NCBI GenBank assembly: GCA_963678485.1
Contig: OY782882.1
Span: 4,464,001 to 4,528,000, forward strand
DNA from: CALGYY01 sp963678485
Lineage (GTDB): Bacteria > Bacteroidota > Bacteroidia > Bacteroidales > CAIWKO01
Reading direction: 5' to 3'
DNA length: 64,000 bases
Shown here in pieces: positions 25,579-35,292 of the stretch (position 1 is the stretch's first letter; every line of letters starts with the position of its first letter). Below the pieces are notes generated by a model. It had not been told where the DNA came from. It saw only the letters and a list, made by a program, of their open reading frames with translations, and made no database searches. The translations under genes and the position numbers were made by a program.

Positions 25579-25992
25579 TTAGTTGCAGTTCTGCAGACGT
25601 TCGCTCATACTTTGATTTCCCAATTCCTTGGCTTTTGTCCAATCCATACAAGCTCCCTCGCGATCGCCCGATGCAAACTTTAATTTTCCACGGTTAGCAT
25701 AGGCATCAGAAAATCCGGGACTAGAAACGATACAAGCATTATAATCAGCCATGGCAGAATCTAAAATGCTAAGATTAAAATAACAGTTTGCCCTATAATA
25801 CAAGGCTTGATCAAAGCCGGGAACATAGGATAGTGAAGCAGTGAAGGAAATAATAGCACCCCTGAAGTCATTATTGTAAAACTTTGTTTTACCTTCATTC
25901 AAGGTTTGAAATGCTCTTTCCTTTTTATCCGTACATGCGCTCATGGCTGCGAAAGTCAATACCAGCATGAATAACACAAATATCTTTTTCAT
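25579..25992 (-). CDS. TPR lipoprotein
   Basis: A 137-residue protein from MKKIFVLFML; an ATG three codons earlier overlaps the ychF stop and is also possible. Lipobox MSAC is at about residues 16-19. Three TPR-like units follow: NEGKTKFYNNDFRGAIISF, then ALYYRANCYFNLSILDSAMA, then SDAYANRGKLKFASGDREGA. The end (GACMDWTKAKELGN) is typical of Bacteroidota TPR lipoproteins. Its partner is unknown. It is immediately downstream of ychF. Confidence 0.75.
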   Translation of the reverse strand: MKKIFVLFMLVLTFAAMSACTDKKERAFQTLNEGKTKFYNNDFRGAIISFTASLSYVPGFDQALYYRANCYFNLSILDSAMADYNACIVSSPGFSDAYANRGKLKFASGDREGACMDWTKAKELGNQSMSERLQNCN

Positions 25993-26001
25993 ATTGCCCA
26001 T

Positions 26002-27099
26002 TTATACGTTAAATCGGATGTGAAGAATATCACCATCACCAATCACATAATTTTTTCCTTCAACAAAAAACTTTCCTGATTCCTTACACTTTACTTCGCT
26101 GCCAAGCGTAATAAAGTCGTTATACTTCATAACTTCTGCACGTATAAAACCACGTTCGAGATCACTGTGAATCACTCCAGCAGCCTGAGGAGCCGTCATT
26201 CCCTGATGAATGGTCCAAGCTCTGATTTCTTTTGGTCCAACAGTAAAAAACGTTTGCAATTTCAGGAAGGAATATGCGGCACGAACAAGCTTGTGTACGC
26301 CGGGTTCAGCAAGACCGATATCGGAAAGGAATGCAGTACGGTCGTTTTCGTCTTCCAGCTCTGCTATATCAGCTTCGAGCGCACCGGCAATGATAAGCAA
26401 TTCTGCGTTCTCACTTTCGATGACGGGACGAACTTTATCAACATATGCGTTGCCGTTTAATGCAGATTTTTCATCAACATTACAAACATACATCACGGGT
26501 TTATCCGTAAGCAAAAACAAATCATCAATCGCTTTTCTGTCCTCTTTAGAGAGCTCCAAATCGCGAATAGGTTTGAAGGATTCAAGTTGTGCTTTACATT
26601 TTGAGAGAACCAGTGCCATGGCCTTTGCATCTTTATCACCAGTCTTGGCGGCTCTTTCAACTTTGGTGAGTTTCTTCTCAACGGATTCCAGATCGCGTAT
26701 CTGAAGTTCAAAATCCACAGTCTCTTTATCACGCACAGGATCTACGGTGACTTCAATATGAGGTATACTGTCACTGTCAAAACATCTTAAAACATGAATA
26801 ATTGCATCGGTCTGCCTGATGTCAGCCAAAAAGCGATTGGCCTGAGTATCACCGGTACCGCTGCTTTTGGTTAATCCGGGTATGTCAACGATTTCAACCG
26901 TTGCTGGCACCAGCTTCTCAGTTGCCTGAAATTTTTCAAGCTCCTTGAGCCTTTTATCCGGCACATTCACCACACCAAGATTTGCTTTGGCCGCGCTGAA
27001 AGCAGCAGCAGAAACCTGAGCCTTGGTGTTGGAGATGCAATTGAAGATTGTAGTTTTTCCGGTCATCGACAGACCCACGATTCCGCATTTCAGTGACAT
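26002..27099 (-). CDS. ychF: Redox-regulated ATPase YchF (Obg-related)
   Basis: A 365-residue protein from MSLKCGIVGL. P-loop GLSMTGKTT follows at once. The G4-equivalent motif is NVDE, in VMYVCNVDEKS, the ATP-preferring variant of NKxD. The C-terminal TGS-like domain contains TFFTVGPKEIRAWTI and ends with DGDILHIRFNV. The family binds ribosomes and is linked to oxidative stress. A TATCTTTG box at 27114-27121 (minus) ends 14 bp before the ATG. Confidence 0.95.
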   Translation of the reverse strand: MSLKCGIVGLSMTGKTTIFNCISNTKAQVSAAAFSAAKANLGVVNVPDKRLKELEKFQATEKLVPATVEIVDIPGLTKSSGTGDTQANRFLADIRQTDAIIHVLRCFDSDSIPHIEVTVDPVRDKETVDFELQIRDLESVEKKLTKVERAAKTGDKDAKAMALVLSKCKAQLESFKPIRDLELSKEDRKAIDDLFLLTDKPVMYVCNVDEKSALNGNAYVDKVRPVIESENAELLIIAGALEADIAELEDENDRTAFLSDIGLAEPGVHKLVRAAYSFLKLQTFFTVGPKEIRAWTIHQGMTAPQAAGVIHSDLERGFIRAEVMKYNDFITLGSEVKCKESGKFFVEGKNYVIGDGDILHIRFNV

Positions 27100-27113
27100 A
27101 GTATATTTTTTTG

Positions 27114-27188
27114 CAAAGATAGGCAAAGCGGCCGATTACAATTAATTATTAACAATGCAAAATGGCAGCGCGATTTAAATTATTTTTG
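27114..27188. promoter_or_regulatory. Divergent promoters: ychF (-) and transketolase (+)
   Basis: The minus strand reads TATCTTTG at 27114-27121 for ychF. The plus strand reads TATTTTTG at 27181-27188, 40 bp before the transketolase ATG. Both match TAnnTTTG. Confidence 0.45.
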
Positions 27189-27228
27189 AACCCAGTTGAG
27201 ATTCTAAAATTCATTATTTTACAATATT

Positions 27229-28074
27229 ATGTCAGATATCGTTAAATTAAAGAGTATTGCCACTCAGGTCAGGCGAGACGCATTACGTATGATCCATGCT
27301 GTAAATTCAGGACATCCCGGCGGCTCGCTTGGATGTGCCGATTTGTTCACATGTTTATATTTTGATGTGATGAAACATCAACCATCACCTTTTTCAATGG
27401 ATGGGAAAGGAGAGGATGTTTTCTTCCTGTCGAATGGTCATATCGCACCGGCATGGTACAGTGTGCTTGCCCGCAGTGGATATTTCCCTGTGAAAGAGCT
27501 GGCTACCCTGCGTAAACTGAATACACGTCTTCAAGGCCATCCTACAACAGCCGAAGGTTTGCCGGGAATCAGAATTGCATCAGGCTCTTTAGGCCAAGGC
27601 TTATCGGTTGCTGCTGGTCTGGCATTGGTAAAGAAAATGAATGGCGACGATCGTTTTGTGTACAGTCTGCACGGCGATGGTGAACTTCAAGAAGGTCAGA
27701 TATGGGAAGCAGCGATGTTTGCAGCAGCCAAGAAGATCGATAATTTGATTTCTTTTGTCGATTATAATGGTAAGCAAATCGATGGTCCGGTAGACGAAGT
27801 ATGTAGTCTGGGCAATTTGAAAGCAAAATGGGAAGCCTTTGGATGGATCGTATTGGAATCGCCCGGTAATGATATCGAATGCATACTGAATGTCATTAAA
27901 ACAGCCCATCAGCATACGGGAAAGCAACAGCCTGTCGTTATTCTACTTAAAACTGAAATGGGTTATCCTATCGATTTTATGATGGGAACACATAAATGGC
28001 ACGGCAATGCACCCAACGATGAACAGTTGGCGAAGGCATTGGCTCAGTTGCCAGAAACGCTGGGTGACTATTGA
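27229..28074 (+). CDS. Transketolase, N-terminal (TPP-binding) subunit
   Basis: A 281-residue protein equal to the first domain of transketolase, which moves two-carbon units in the pentose phosphate pathway. NSGHPGGSLGCADLFTCLYF and FLSNGHIAPAWYS are the substrate/TPP motifs. HGDGELQEGQIWEAAMFA is the GDGx(n)N TPP-magnesium motif. The enzyme needs the second subunit, which is encoded 1.45 kb downstream (29523-30476) rather than adjacent. A VWA protein gene begins 20 bp after this stop. Confidence 0.93.
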   Translation: MSDIVKLKSIATQVRRDALRMIHAVNSGHPGGSLGCADLFTCLYFDVMKHQPSPFSMDGKGEDVFFLSNGHIAPAWYSVLARSGYFPVKELATLRKLNTRLQGHPTTAEGLPGIRIASGSLGQGLSVAAGLALVKKMNGDDRFVYSLHGDGELQEGQIWEAAMFAAAKKIDNLISFVDYNGKQIDGPVDEVCSLGNLKAKWEAFGWIVLESPGNDIECILNVIKTAHQHTGKQQPVVILLKTEMGYPIDFMMGTHKWHGNAPNDEQLAKALAQLPETLGDY

Positions 28075-28094
28075 GATCAACCAAAACTATACTG

Positions 28095-29483
28095 ATGATA
28101 TCAGGAAAAATTAAAACCTTATTATTGCTGTCGATGTTTTTATTTCCTCTTTTCCTGCATGGACAGGTGAAAGAGAAGGAAAAACCAAAACCACTGACAC
28201 GCATTCTCTTTGTGTTCGATGCCTCGCAGAGCATGATTGCCTTATGGCAAAGCGATCGAAAAATAACTATCGCCAATAAACTAATGTGTGAACTGTTGGA
28301 TAGTCTGCGGAATATTCCCGATTTGCAATTGGGCTTACGAATGTATGGGCATCAGAAAAACTATCCGCCACAGGATTGCGATGATTCCCGTTTGGAAATT
28401 CCGCTAGGATTTGGTAATGTCGACAATATCAAAAACAAATTAAAAACCACCAATCCCAAAGGAACCACGCCTATTGCTGCCTCCTTGCAGGCCGCTGGCG
28501 GGGATTTTCCACCCTGCGATAATTGCCGTAATATTGTAATTCTCATTACAGACGGACTTGAAGAATGTGACGGGGATCCATGCGCGGTATCGATTGCCCT
28601 ACAAAAACAAGGGATCATATTAAAACCCTTTGTAATCGGCATCGGTAAAAGTTTTGCGGAACAATTCGATTGTGTAGGAACCTACTTCGATGCCGCTACT
28701 GAAAAGGATTTTAGCACAGCATTAAAGGTGGTTATCTCTCAAGCCTTGAATTCTACAACCTGTCAAGTTAATCTGCTGGATGCATATGGAAAGCCCACAG
28801 AGACGAATGTGAACATGACTTTTTACGATAATTATTCCGGCGCAATAAAATATAATTACATTCATACCCTTGATAGTCGCGGTTTACCCGATACATTGGT
28901 TGTAGATCCACTATTGAAATATAATATTGTTGTTCATACGATTCCTCCGGTTCGTGTTGATTCTATTGCGCTGACCCCCGGTAAGCATACCATCATTCCT
29001 ATTGATGCACCTCAGGGTGATCTGGAATTAAAGATTGGCGGGACTTCGCCAAGCATCAAAAATCTTTCTGCTATCATTCGAAGCAATGATAAATGTGACA
29101 TTTTAAATGTGCAGGATTTTGGTGTTAAAACCCGTTACATCATTGGGAAGTATGATGTGGAAGTCCTTAGTCTGCCCCGGCTATTTATCAACGATGTTGA
29201 GATTTCGCAAAGTAAGACCACCACGGTGGAGATTCCCATGCCGGGGATTGCTATTATTCAGATAGGGAATCGCGGCTATGGAAGTCTTTATGTGGAAGAG
29301 AAAAACGAACTCAAATGGGTGTATAATCTTAATGAACTGGGCAATCAGGAAACTCTGTATTTATTGCCCGGCAAGTATAGGGTGATCTTTCGCTCTAAAT
29401 TTGTGACACGATCATTCTACACCATCGAGAAAGTGTTTAAGGTAGAATCTGGTGCAACCGTTAGAGTAAATCTATATCAGTAA
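28095..29483 (+). CDS. Secreted von Willebrand factor A domain protein
   Basis: A 462-residue protein from MISGKIKTLL; an earlier TTG overlaps the transketolase stop. The signal peptide ends LFLHGQ. The VWA domain (about 35-215) has an intact MIDAS: DASQS, the threonine in GTTPIAASLQ and the aspartate in LITDGLEECDGDP. The C-terminal half is beta-rich. VWA proteins mediate metal-dependent protein binding, here outside the cytoplasm. Its place between the two halves of transketolase is unexpected and no functional link is known. Confidence 0.85.
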   Translation: MISGKIKTLLLLSMFLFPLFLHGQVKEKEKPKPLTRILFVFDASQSMIALWQSDRKITIANKLMCELLDSLRNIPDLQLGLRMYGHQKNYPPQDCDDSRLEIPLGFGNVDNIKNKLKTTNPKGTTPIAASLQAAGGDFPPCDNCRNIVILITDGLEECDGDPCAVSIALQKQGIILKPFVIGIGKSFAEQFDCVGTYFDAATEKDFSTALKVVISQALNSTTCQVNLLDAYGKPTETNVNMTFYDNYSGAIKYNYIHTLDSRGLPDTLVVDPLLKYNIVVHTIPPVRVDSIALTPGKHTIIPIDAPQGDLELKIGGTSPSIKNLSAIIRSNDKCDILNVQDFGVKTRYIIGKYDVEVLSLPRLFINDVEISQSKTTTVEIPMPGIAIIQIGNRGYGSLYVEEKNELKWVYNLNELGNQETLYLLPGKYRVIFRSKFVTRSFYTIEKVFKVESGATVRVNLYQ

Positions 29484-29522
29484 TATAATTATTATTTATA
29501 AAATCAAATATACTACAGTACA

Positions 29523-30476
29523 ATGATTGATTTTCCAATTCTGAATGAAAAAGATACGCGTTCCGGTTTTGGTGAAGGCCTGCTGGAATTAGGCAAAACG
29601 AATCCTGAAGTAGTGGCTTTATGTGCCGACCTTATCGGTTCGTTAAAGATGGATGCTTTTGTAAAGGAGTTTCCCGACCGCTTTGTTCAAGTGGGTATTG
29701 CCGAAGCCAATATGATAGGTTTAGCGGCAGGTATGGCTATTGGTGGAAAAATTCCTTTTACCGGCACCTTTGCGAATTTTTCTACAGGCAGAGTTTATGA
29801 CCAGATACGTCAGAGTGTGGCTTATTCAAATAAGAATGTGAAAATATGTGCTTCGCATGCAGGTATTACACTGGGTGAAGATGGAGCAACACACCAGATT
29901 ATGGAAGACATTGGGTTGATGAAAATGCTGCCGAACATGGTAGTAATTAATCCCTGTGATTTCAATCAAACTAAAGCTGCCACTCTGGCCATTGCCAAAC
30001 ATGTTGGGCCTGTCTATCTTCGTTTCGGTCGACCCAAAGTACCTAATTTTACCGCAGCTGATCAGCGTTTCGAAATTGGAAAAGCCTGGTTGATGAATCC
30101 CGGTAAAGATGTGACTATTATTGCTACCGGACATTTGGTGTGGAAAGCAGTTCTGGCATGTGCTGAGCTTGAAAAGAAAGGCATTTCAGCTGAACTCATC
30201 AATATTCATACGATTAAACCACTCGATGAAGAGGCAATTTTGAAATCTGTGTTGGTTACCGGATGTGTGGTTACTGCAGAAGAACATATGCGCAATGGTG
30301 GTTTAGGTGACAGTGTAGCTCAACTTCTTGCGCTGAAACAACCGGCACCTATTGAGATGGTGGCTGTTGATGATCATTTTGGCGAAAGCGGAACACCTGA
30401 TGAACTGATGGTGAAATTCGGTCTTGATGTACCTGATATTATTAATGCTGCACTGCGTGCGGTAAAAAGAAAGTAA
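29523..30476 (+). CDS. Transketolase, C-terminal subunit
   Basis: A 317-residue protein with the pyrimidine-binding and C-terminal domains of transketolase. RFVQVGIAEANMIGLAAGMA carries the conserved TPP-activating glutamate. GEDGATHQIMEDIGLMKMLP and YLRFGRPKVP are family motifs. VVTAEEHMRNGGLGDSVAQL belongs to the last domain. Together with 27229-28074 it would form an alpha2beta2 split enzyme, as in many archaea and some bacteria. The 39-bp gap after the VWA gene suggests co-transcription of all three. Confidence 0.93.
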   Translation: MIDFPILNEKDTRSGFGEGLLELGKTNPEVVALCADLIGSLKMDAFVKEFPDRFVQVGIAEANMIGLAAGMAIGGKIPFTGTFANFSTGRVYDQIRQSVAYSNKNVKICASHAGITLGEDGATHQIMEDIGLMKMLPNMVVINPCDFNQTKAATLAIAKHVGPVYLRFGRPKVPNFTAADQRFEIGKAWLMNPGKDVTIIATGHLVWKAVLACAELEKKGISAELINIHTIKPLDEEAILKSVLVTGCVVTAEEHMRNGGLGDSVAQLLALKQPAPIEMVAVDDHFGESGTPDELMVKFGLDVPDIINAALRAVKRK

Positions 30477-30565
30477 CGGTATTGAAATTCAGGGGAGAGA
30501 ACTTCCATGTTAATCACCCGGAAATCCACTGCACCTAAGCTTTTTGAACTTTTTAATAAGATGTC

Positions 30566-31207
30566 ATGAGAAAATATATTTTATTTGCATTTATCGTTGC
30601 AATTTGCTGTAGCTGCTCAGTATCTGCGCAGGATATTGCACTGCCAGCACCAAACATGAAGGGTGGCAAACCATTGATGGAAGCTTTGAAGGATCGTAAG
30701 ACCAGCAGAGAATTCAGTAAACAGGAGCTGGAACCACAAATGATTTCCGATTTGTTGTGGGCTGCCTACGGAATCAATCGTCCGGAAACCGGAAAACGCA
30801 CGGCCCCCTCTGCAATGAATAATCAGGAAACCGATCTTTATGTTTGCCTTTCCACGGGCGTGTACATCTATGATGCAGAAAAGAACCTTCTTAAATTCTC
30901 GCAAAACAAAGATCTGCGGGCGAAAATGGGTAAACAGGAATTTGTAGCAGATGCTCCGCTGGTGATTGTCTTCGTTGCTGATTATGCAAAAATGGGGAAG
31001 AGCTCGGATCAGGACAAAGAAGTGTATGCCGGAATTGACGTAGGTTATATCAGTCAGAATATTTATTTATTCTGTGCAAGCGAAAATCTGGCAACAGTTG
31101 TATTAGGGTGGATTGATAAAGAAGATATGTCCAAATTGCTCAATCTATCAGAAACTCAAAAAGTAATTCTTTCGCAAGTTGTCGGTTTTCCTGAGGAAAG
31201 CAACTAG
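30566..31207 (+). CDS. Exported nitroreductase-family protein (SagB/ThcOx-like)
   Basis: A 213-residue protein with a signal peptide and possible lipobox (ICCSCSVSAQ). The nitroreductase fold is shown by LKDRKTSREFSKQELEPQMISDLLWAAYGINRP (read in parts), then RTAPSAMNNQETDLYV, then the GIDVGYISQNIYLFCASENLATVV dimer helix. These proteins bind FMN and reduce or oxidise small molecules. An exported version is common in Bacteroidota; the substrate is unknown. Confidence 0.8.
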   Translation: MRKYILFAFIVAICCSCSVSAQDIALPAPNMKGGKPLMEALKDRKTSREFSKQELEPQMISDLLWAAYGINRPETGKRTAPSAMNNQETDLYVCLSTGVYIYDAEKNLLKFSQNKDLRAKMGKQEFVADAPLVIVFVADYAKMGKSSDQDKEVYAGIDVGYISQNIYLFCASENLATVVLGWIDKEDMSKLLNLSETQKVILSQVVGFPEESN

Positions 31208-31273
31208 AGTAATCGCTGTACTAATATGTCGGTTACATTCTTTGCTCTGCCTTATTAAGATATAAAAGCTCTT

Positions 31274-31777
31274 ATGAAAAAAACGATGCTTATAAGGAGC
31301 CTGCCAGCGTTTGTAATGCTGACAATGATTGCTGCTTGCACCGGCAGCAGGCACACTGAAGTAGTATGCGGTGAAGAAAAGCACGATACTATACCTTATG
31401 TTATTTTAAATGAACCATCAAGCTTAAATGTTTTTCTGAAAGGCGCAAAACCTGCGACCTTAAGCAACTCAGAAATAACATCCTCTCTTGGGCTGCTGAC
31501 AAAGGCCGTTGATAATCACAATAACAGTGAGAATGTAAAAGCTGTTGGTGCTGACCATCTGACCATCATCGACCTAAAATTATATAAAGTACAGTTCCTT
31601 GTCGGTGAAATTAATAAGGAAAAATGGGTATTTGCAAATTGCTTTTGCGAATCTATTGGTCACGAATGGACCAAAGAATTGGTCATGGTTAAAGATGGCG
31701 GCAAATGCTATTTTCAGGTGAAGCTCAATATTACAAAAGGTGAATACACAGATTTTATGATTAACGGAAATGGCTGA
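31274..31777 (+). CDS. Hypothetical lipoprotein
   Basis: A 167-residue protein. MKKTMLIRSLPAFVMLTMIAAC is a lipoprotein signal (lipobox IAAC, C22). I do not recognise the mature domain. It is mixed alpha/beta, has two cysteines close together (FANCFCESIGHEW) and one more in GGKCYFQVKLN. It overlaps the aroK start by 8 bp, so the two are translationally coupled. Confidence 0.65.
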   Translation: MKKTMLIRSLPAFVMLTMIAACTGSRHTEVVCGEEKHDTIPYVILNEPSSLNVFLKGAKPATLSNSEITSSLGLLTKAVDNHNNSENVKAVGADHLTIIDLKLYKVQFLVGEINKEKWVFANCFCESIGHEWTKELVMVKDGGKCYFQVKLNITKGEYTDFMINGNG

Positions 31778-32294
31778 AAAAAAATCACATATTTATTTAA
31801 CAGGATTCATGGGCTCCGGCAAAACCAGCATGGGCAAAGCCTTAGCTGATATCAGCGGTTCAGTCTTTTTTGATATGGACAATATTGTTGAAGGATCCCA
31901 GAATATGAAGATTGCAGACATCTTCAAAGTTAAGGGAGAGCCCTATTTTCGCGAGCTTGAGCATCGATTACTTGTTGAATTGGAGAAATTTGAACCCTGC
32001 ATTATTGCCACTGGCGGGGGCGTTCCTTGTGATGAGCAGAATCTGCAGTTGATGAAACGATCAGGGGTAGTGGTCTATATGAAATGTACCACTGATGAAC
32101 TTTTTCAATGGCTTGAAATAAATAAGGGCGATCGCCCGCTATTGGCAGGAAAAGAAGGTGTTGAATTATTAGCGTGGATCGAAGCTGAACTCCAACGAAG
32201 GGAAGTATACTATGAACAAGCAGATATAATCGTAGATGGATACCATATTTCCCCCGAAGATTTATGGGAGAAAATTATTGCTCTTAGAGCATAG
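31770..32294 (+). CDS. aroK: Shikimate kinase
   Basis: A 174-residue protein for the fifth step of chorismate synthesis (shikimate to shikimate 3-phosphate). Walker A is GFMGSGKTSMGKALA (from residue 11). The shikimate-binding D in FDMDNIVE and the glycine motif ATGGGVPCD are present. The adenine lid arginine is in GDRPLL. It ends 13 bp from the convergent DUF2207 gene. Confidence 0.95.
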   Translation: MAEKKSHIYLTGFMGSGKTSMGKALADISGSVFFDMDNIVEGSQNMKIADIFKVKGEPYFRELEHRLLVELEKFEPCIIATGGGVPCDEQNLQLMKRSGVVVYMKCTTDELFQWLEINKGDRPLLAGKEGVELLAWIEAELQRREVYYEQADIIVDGYHISPEDLWEKIIALRA

Positions 32295-32307
32295 GCTTGA
32301 AGTGCGA

Positions 32308-34206
32308 TCACCAACCGCCACCACCGCCACCGCCGCCGCCGCCGCCGGAAAATCCACCACCACCTGAACCAGATGAAGAGGGCGCTACGGAAGATGATGA
32401 AACTGCAGAAGAGAATGAACTGCTTAGTCCTCCTGCAAAACTTGCTGCGCTGAAGCTTGTAATGCTGGCACCCGTATACCATGTTGGGTGATACGAATTA
32501 TCCGCAATAGCGCGCTGAATGATGTCGTTGAACTTCGCACCCCACTGACTTTCCACACCTAGAGCCAGAGCGTAAGGCAAATATTTCTCAAATAATTCTG
32601 GAGTTTTATCCGGTGGATTCCTTAAATTCAATTCATCTTTTTCTGCGGTGGACAAATACTCTTTGAAGCCTTCTATTTTATCCATTAGCAGTCGGCCCTG
32701 CACTGTGGGCGCTTTCAACAGATAGTTAAATAATACAGCATTGGCGATACCGACGAGCAGTATTATAATTGGAATATATGCGATGTCGGTTACGAATACC
32801 ATGCTTACAACAAAAAATGCGATGATAAACGGAACGAGCATCACTGTAAAGACAATAGCTGTGATTATGAATTTTTTGTTTGATTTAGCTTTTCTCCAGG
32901 AATTTACCACCGCAGCTAAAAACAACAAGCTTCCGGCACCAAACAAAAAGAACATAAATGTCGGCATACCAACGCTTCCTCCTGAAAACAATCCGACAAT
33001 CATAATAATAATGGCCAGAATGGTTCCAAGTAATCCCGGTGCAAACCATTTGAAATTTGGGAAAAAATTCGCTTTTTGATAACTGTCCTTCAAACTTTCC
33101 TTGAAACTGCTGATGGCGGCGCTAATTGTGGTGTGGTTTGTATTTTTCAGAACAAGGACATCACGATTAGCGAGAAGATTTTCGTATAGCTTTTTCTCTT
33201 CAGTGCATAAGGTTCCTTTTTTATTCTCTTTGTTTTTTAATGTGTACTCGCCCGAATTATCTTGTATCGACAGAAAATTCTTCACAGCCAATTGTATGAT
33301 TCCCGCGGTGAAGGCTTTGTTGTCGAACCCCATTTTGTATATGAAACGCATTGCGCCTGGGCTCAAATCATCCGGTGGATAGTATAACACAGGAATCGCG
33401 CCCTTGGCAGGGTCTCGACCGACTTTGAACCATGCGAAAATGAAGTATACTGCGACTAAAAGGAGAATAATCACTGCAATTACACTCCATTTATTGTCTT
33501 GCAGATAATACCCGAATTTTTCAGATGACGTAGGCTCATTGATGATTCCTTTTGGAAATGAAAAAGCGAAGCTTAATCCTTCGTTGCCCGCAAGAATTCG
33601 GGTTGCCGTGCAAACAATGTCTCCATTGGCTTCCTTACTCATTACGTAATCTTTTCCCTGCTCACCAAAGTATCCCGTGTAGCCTGATTGGGATTTTATG
33701 CTCACAGGATAGGGCATTTTAACTGTTGCTGAAGCTTGTTCGATAGTAAATCCCCATTGATTCCCTGTCACATTCCAGTAAAGTTCATCGTAATCTTGAA
33801 AAAACCTTATTTGGCGCGGACTATAGTATGAAATGGTATATGTATATTCTCCGGGTTCTAGGAATACATCTTCATCACCAATATATATTACCATGAAGTC
33901 ACCTTCATATTTAATATGGTAAGGTTCCGGATTTCCATCACGCAACACGGCTAAAATATCATAGCGTGCCGTATAATTGTTGTTCATATAATCAACATAT
34001 TTCACAGGAAGCGAGCGAAAGATTCCTCGCTTAATCTCTGCACCGCCGGCGTATACTTTAATTTCTTCGCTTACGGTGATACCAGCATCAGTGTGCACAC
34101 GTATCAGACTGTTGAACGAAATAATCCGTTCTGCCTGAGCCAGCAGTGAAAAGGGGATGAGCATCCAGAAAAATAGAATGATCAGCGTCTTGAAGGATTT
34201 TTTCAT
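32308..34206 (-). CDS. DUF2207 domain membrane protein
   Basis: A 632-residue protein with a signal peptide ending SLLAQ. The N-terminal DUF2207 beta domain (about 25-240) includes ITVSEEIKVYAGGAEIKRGIFRSLP (in parts). A transmembrane helix near 240 (VIAVIILLLVAVYFIFAWF) is followed by a cytoplasmic region and further helices near 395-500. The tail is a glycine-rich stretch ending in W, typical of this family and encoded by a CCG/CCA repeat. Function unknown; probably envelope. Confidence 0.85.
   Translation of the reverse strand: MKKSFKTLIILFFWMLIPFSLLAQAERIISFNSLIRVHTDAGITVSEEIKVYAGGAEIKRGIFRSLPVKYVDYMNNNYTARYDILAVLRDGNPEPYHIKYEGDFMVIYIGDEDVFLEPGEYTYTISYYSPRQIRFFQDYDELYWNVTGNQWGFTIEQASATVKMPYPVSIKSQSGYTGYFGEQGKDYVMSKEANGDIVCTATRILAGNEGLSFAFSFPKGIINEPTSSEKFGYYLQDNKWSVIAVIILLLVAVYFIFAWFKVGRDPAKGAIPVLYYPPDDLSPGAMRFIYKMGFDNKAFTAGIIQLAVKNFLSIQDNSGEYTLKNKENKKGTLCTEEKKLYENLLANRDVLVLKNTNHTTISAAISSFKESLKDSYQKANFFPNFKWFAPGLLGTILAIIIMIVGLFSGGSVGMPTFMFFLFGAGSLLFLAAVVNSWRKAKSNKKFIITAIVFTVMLVPFIIAFFVVSMVFVTDIAYIPIIILLVGIANAVLFNYLLKAPTVQGRLLMDKIEGFKEYLSTAEKDELNLRNPPDKTPELFEKYLPYALALGVESQWGAKFNDIIQRAIADNSYHPTWYTGASITSFSAASFAGGLSSSFSSAVSSSSVAPSSSGSGGGGFSGGGGGGGGGGGW
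32311..32347. repeat. CCG/CCA trinucleotide repeat encoding the poly-glycine tail
   Basis: About twelve consecutive CCA or CCG triplets, six of them a pure CCG run at the right end. They encode the glycine tail of the DUF2207 protein just before its stop. Length changes here would stay in frame. Confidence 0.85.
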
Positions 34207-34349
34207 AGGTTCGGGTTTAAAGTGTAAATATACAATTTTGTTTAGAAAAAGTAATAGTCAATTATACAAACATGATATTATGATGTTCTACTCTTCAGGT
34301 TGGAAAAAAATCACTATTTTCGTTTCAGGTTTAATAAACTTAAAATAAG

Positions 34350-35228
34350 ATGAGTATCCTCGTTAACAAAGATTCACGCATAATTGTTCAGGGATTCACA
34401 GGAAGTGAAGGCACCTTTCATGCTCAGCAAATGATCGATTATGGGACTAAGGTGGTCGGTGGGATTACGCCGGGCAAGGGTGGTTCCGTTCATTTGGGGA
34501 TACCTGTTTTCAATACGGTGGCCGAAGCTGTTACTGAAGTGAAGGCGAATGTTTCCATCATCTTTGTTCCTCCCGCATTTGCTGCAGATGCAATTATGGA
34601 AGCTGCGGATGCTGGAATAGCTGTGATTGTTTGTATTACAGAAGGAATTCCTGTAAGTGATATGGTGAATGTCAAGGAATTTCTGAAAGGTAAGCGCAGC
34701 AGGCTTATCGGTCCTAATTGTCCCGGCATCATTACACCCGATGAAGCTAAGGTAGGCATCATGCCTGGCTTTATTCACCGTAAGGGAAAGATTGGTATTG
34801 TAAGCCGTTCAGGAACCTTGACCTACGAGGCGGTGGACCAGTTGACCAAAGCCGGACTTGGCCAAAGCACTGGGATTGGTATAGGTGGAGATCCCATTAT
34901 TGGGACTACCACTAAAGATGCAGTTGAACTTTTTATGAATGATACGGAGACTGAGGGAATTGTTATGATTGGCGAGATTGGTGGAGGCATGGAAGCTGAA
35001 GCTGCATATTATATAAAGGAATTTGGAACAAAGCCAGTTGTTGGTTTTATTGCAGGAGCCACTGCACCTAAGGGTCGTACAATGGGTCACGCAGGTGCCA
35101 TTATTGGAGGAAAAGCAGATACTGCTGAAGCTAAGAAAGCTATACTCCGTGAATGCGGTGTTAATGTTGTTGATTCACCTGCAGGCATTGGGAAAGCAAT
35201 GAAGGACATGCTTTCAGAAAAAAAATAA
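34350..35228 (+). CDS. sucD: Succinate-CoA ligase, alpha subunit
   Basis: A 292-residue protein of the TCA cycle. GSEGTFHAQQMIDYGTKVVGGI is the CoA-binding Rossmann segment. IGPNCPGIITP and SRSGTLTYE are family motifs. The phosphorylated histidine lies in TMGHAGAIIGG near residue 248. The beta subunit (sucC) is not adjacent, which is common in Bacteroidota. Confidence 0.96.
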   Translation: MSILVNKDSRIIVQGFTGSEGTFHAQQMIDYGTKVVGGITPGKGGSVHLGIPVFNTVAEAVTEVKANVSIIFVPPAFAADAIMEAADAGIAVIVCITEGIPVSDMVNVKEFLKGKRSRLIGPNCPGIITPDEAKVGIMPGFIHRKGKIGIVSRSGTLTYEAVDQLTKAGLGQSTGIGIGGDPIIGTTTKDAVELFMNDTETEGIVMIGEIGGGMEAEAAYYIKEFGTKPVVGFIAGATAPKGRTMGHAGAIIGGKADTAEAKKAILRECGVNVVDSPAGIGKAMKDMLSEKK

Positions 35229-35292
35229 TTTACGCTGAATTAAGCCGGGAACAGGTACTTAAGCAAATCTAATAATAGGCAGATCATTATCC

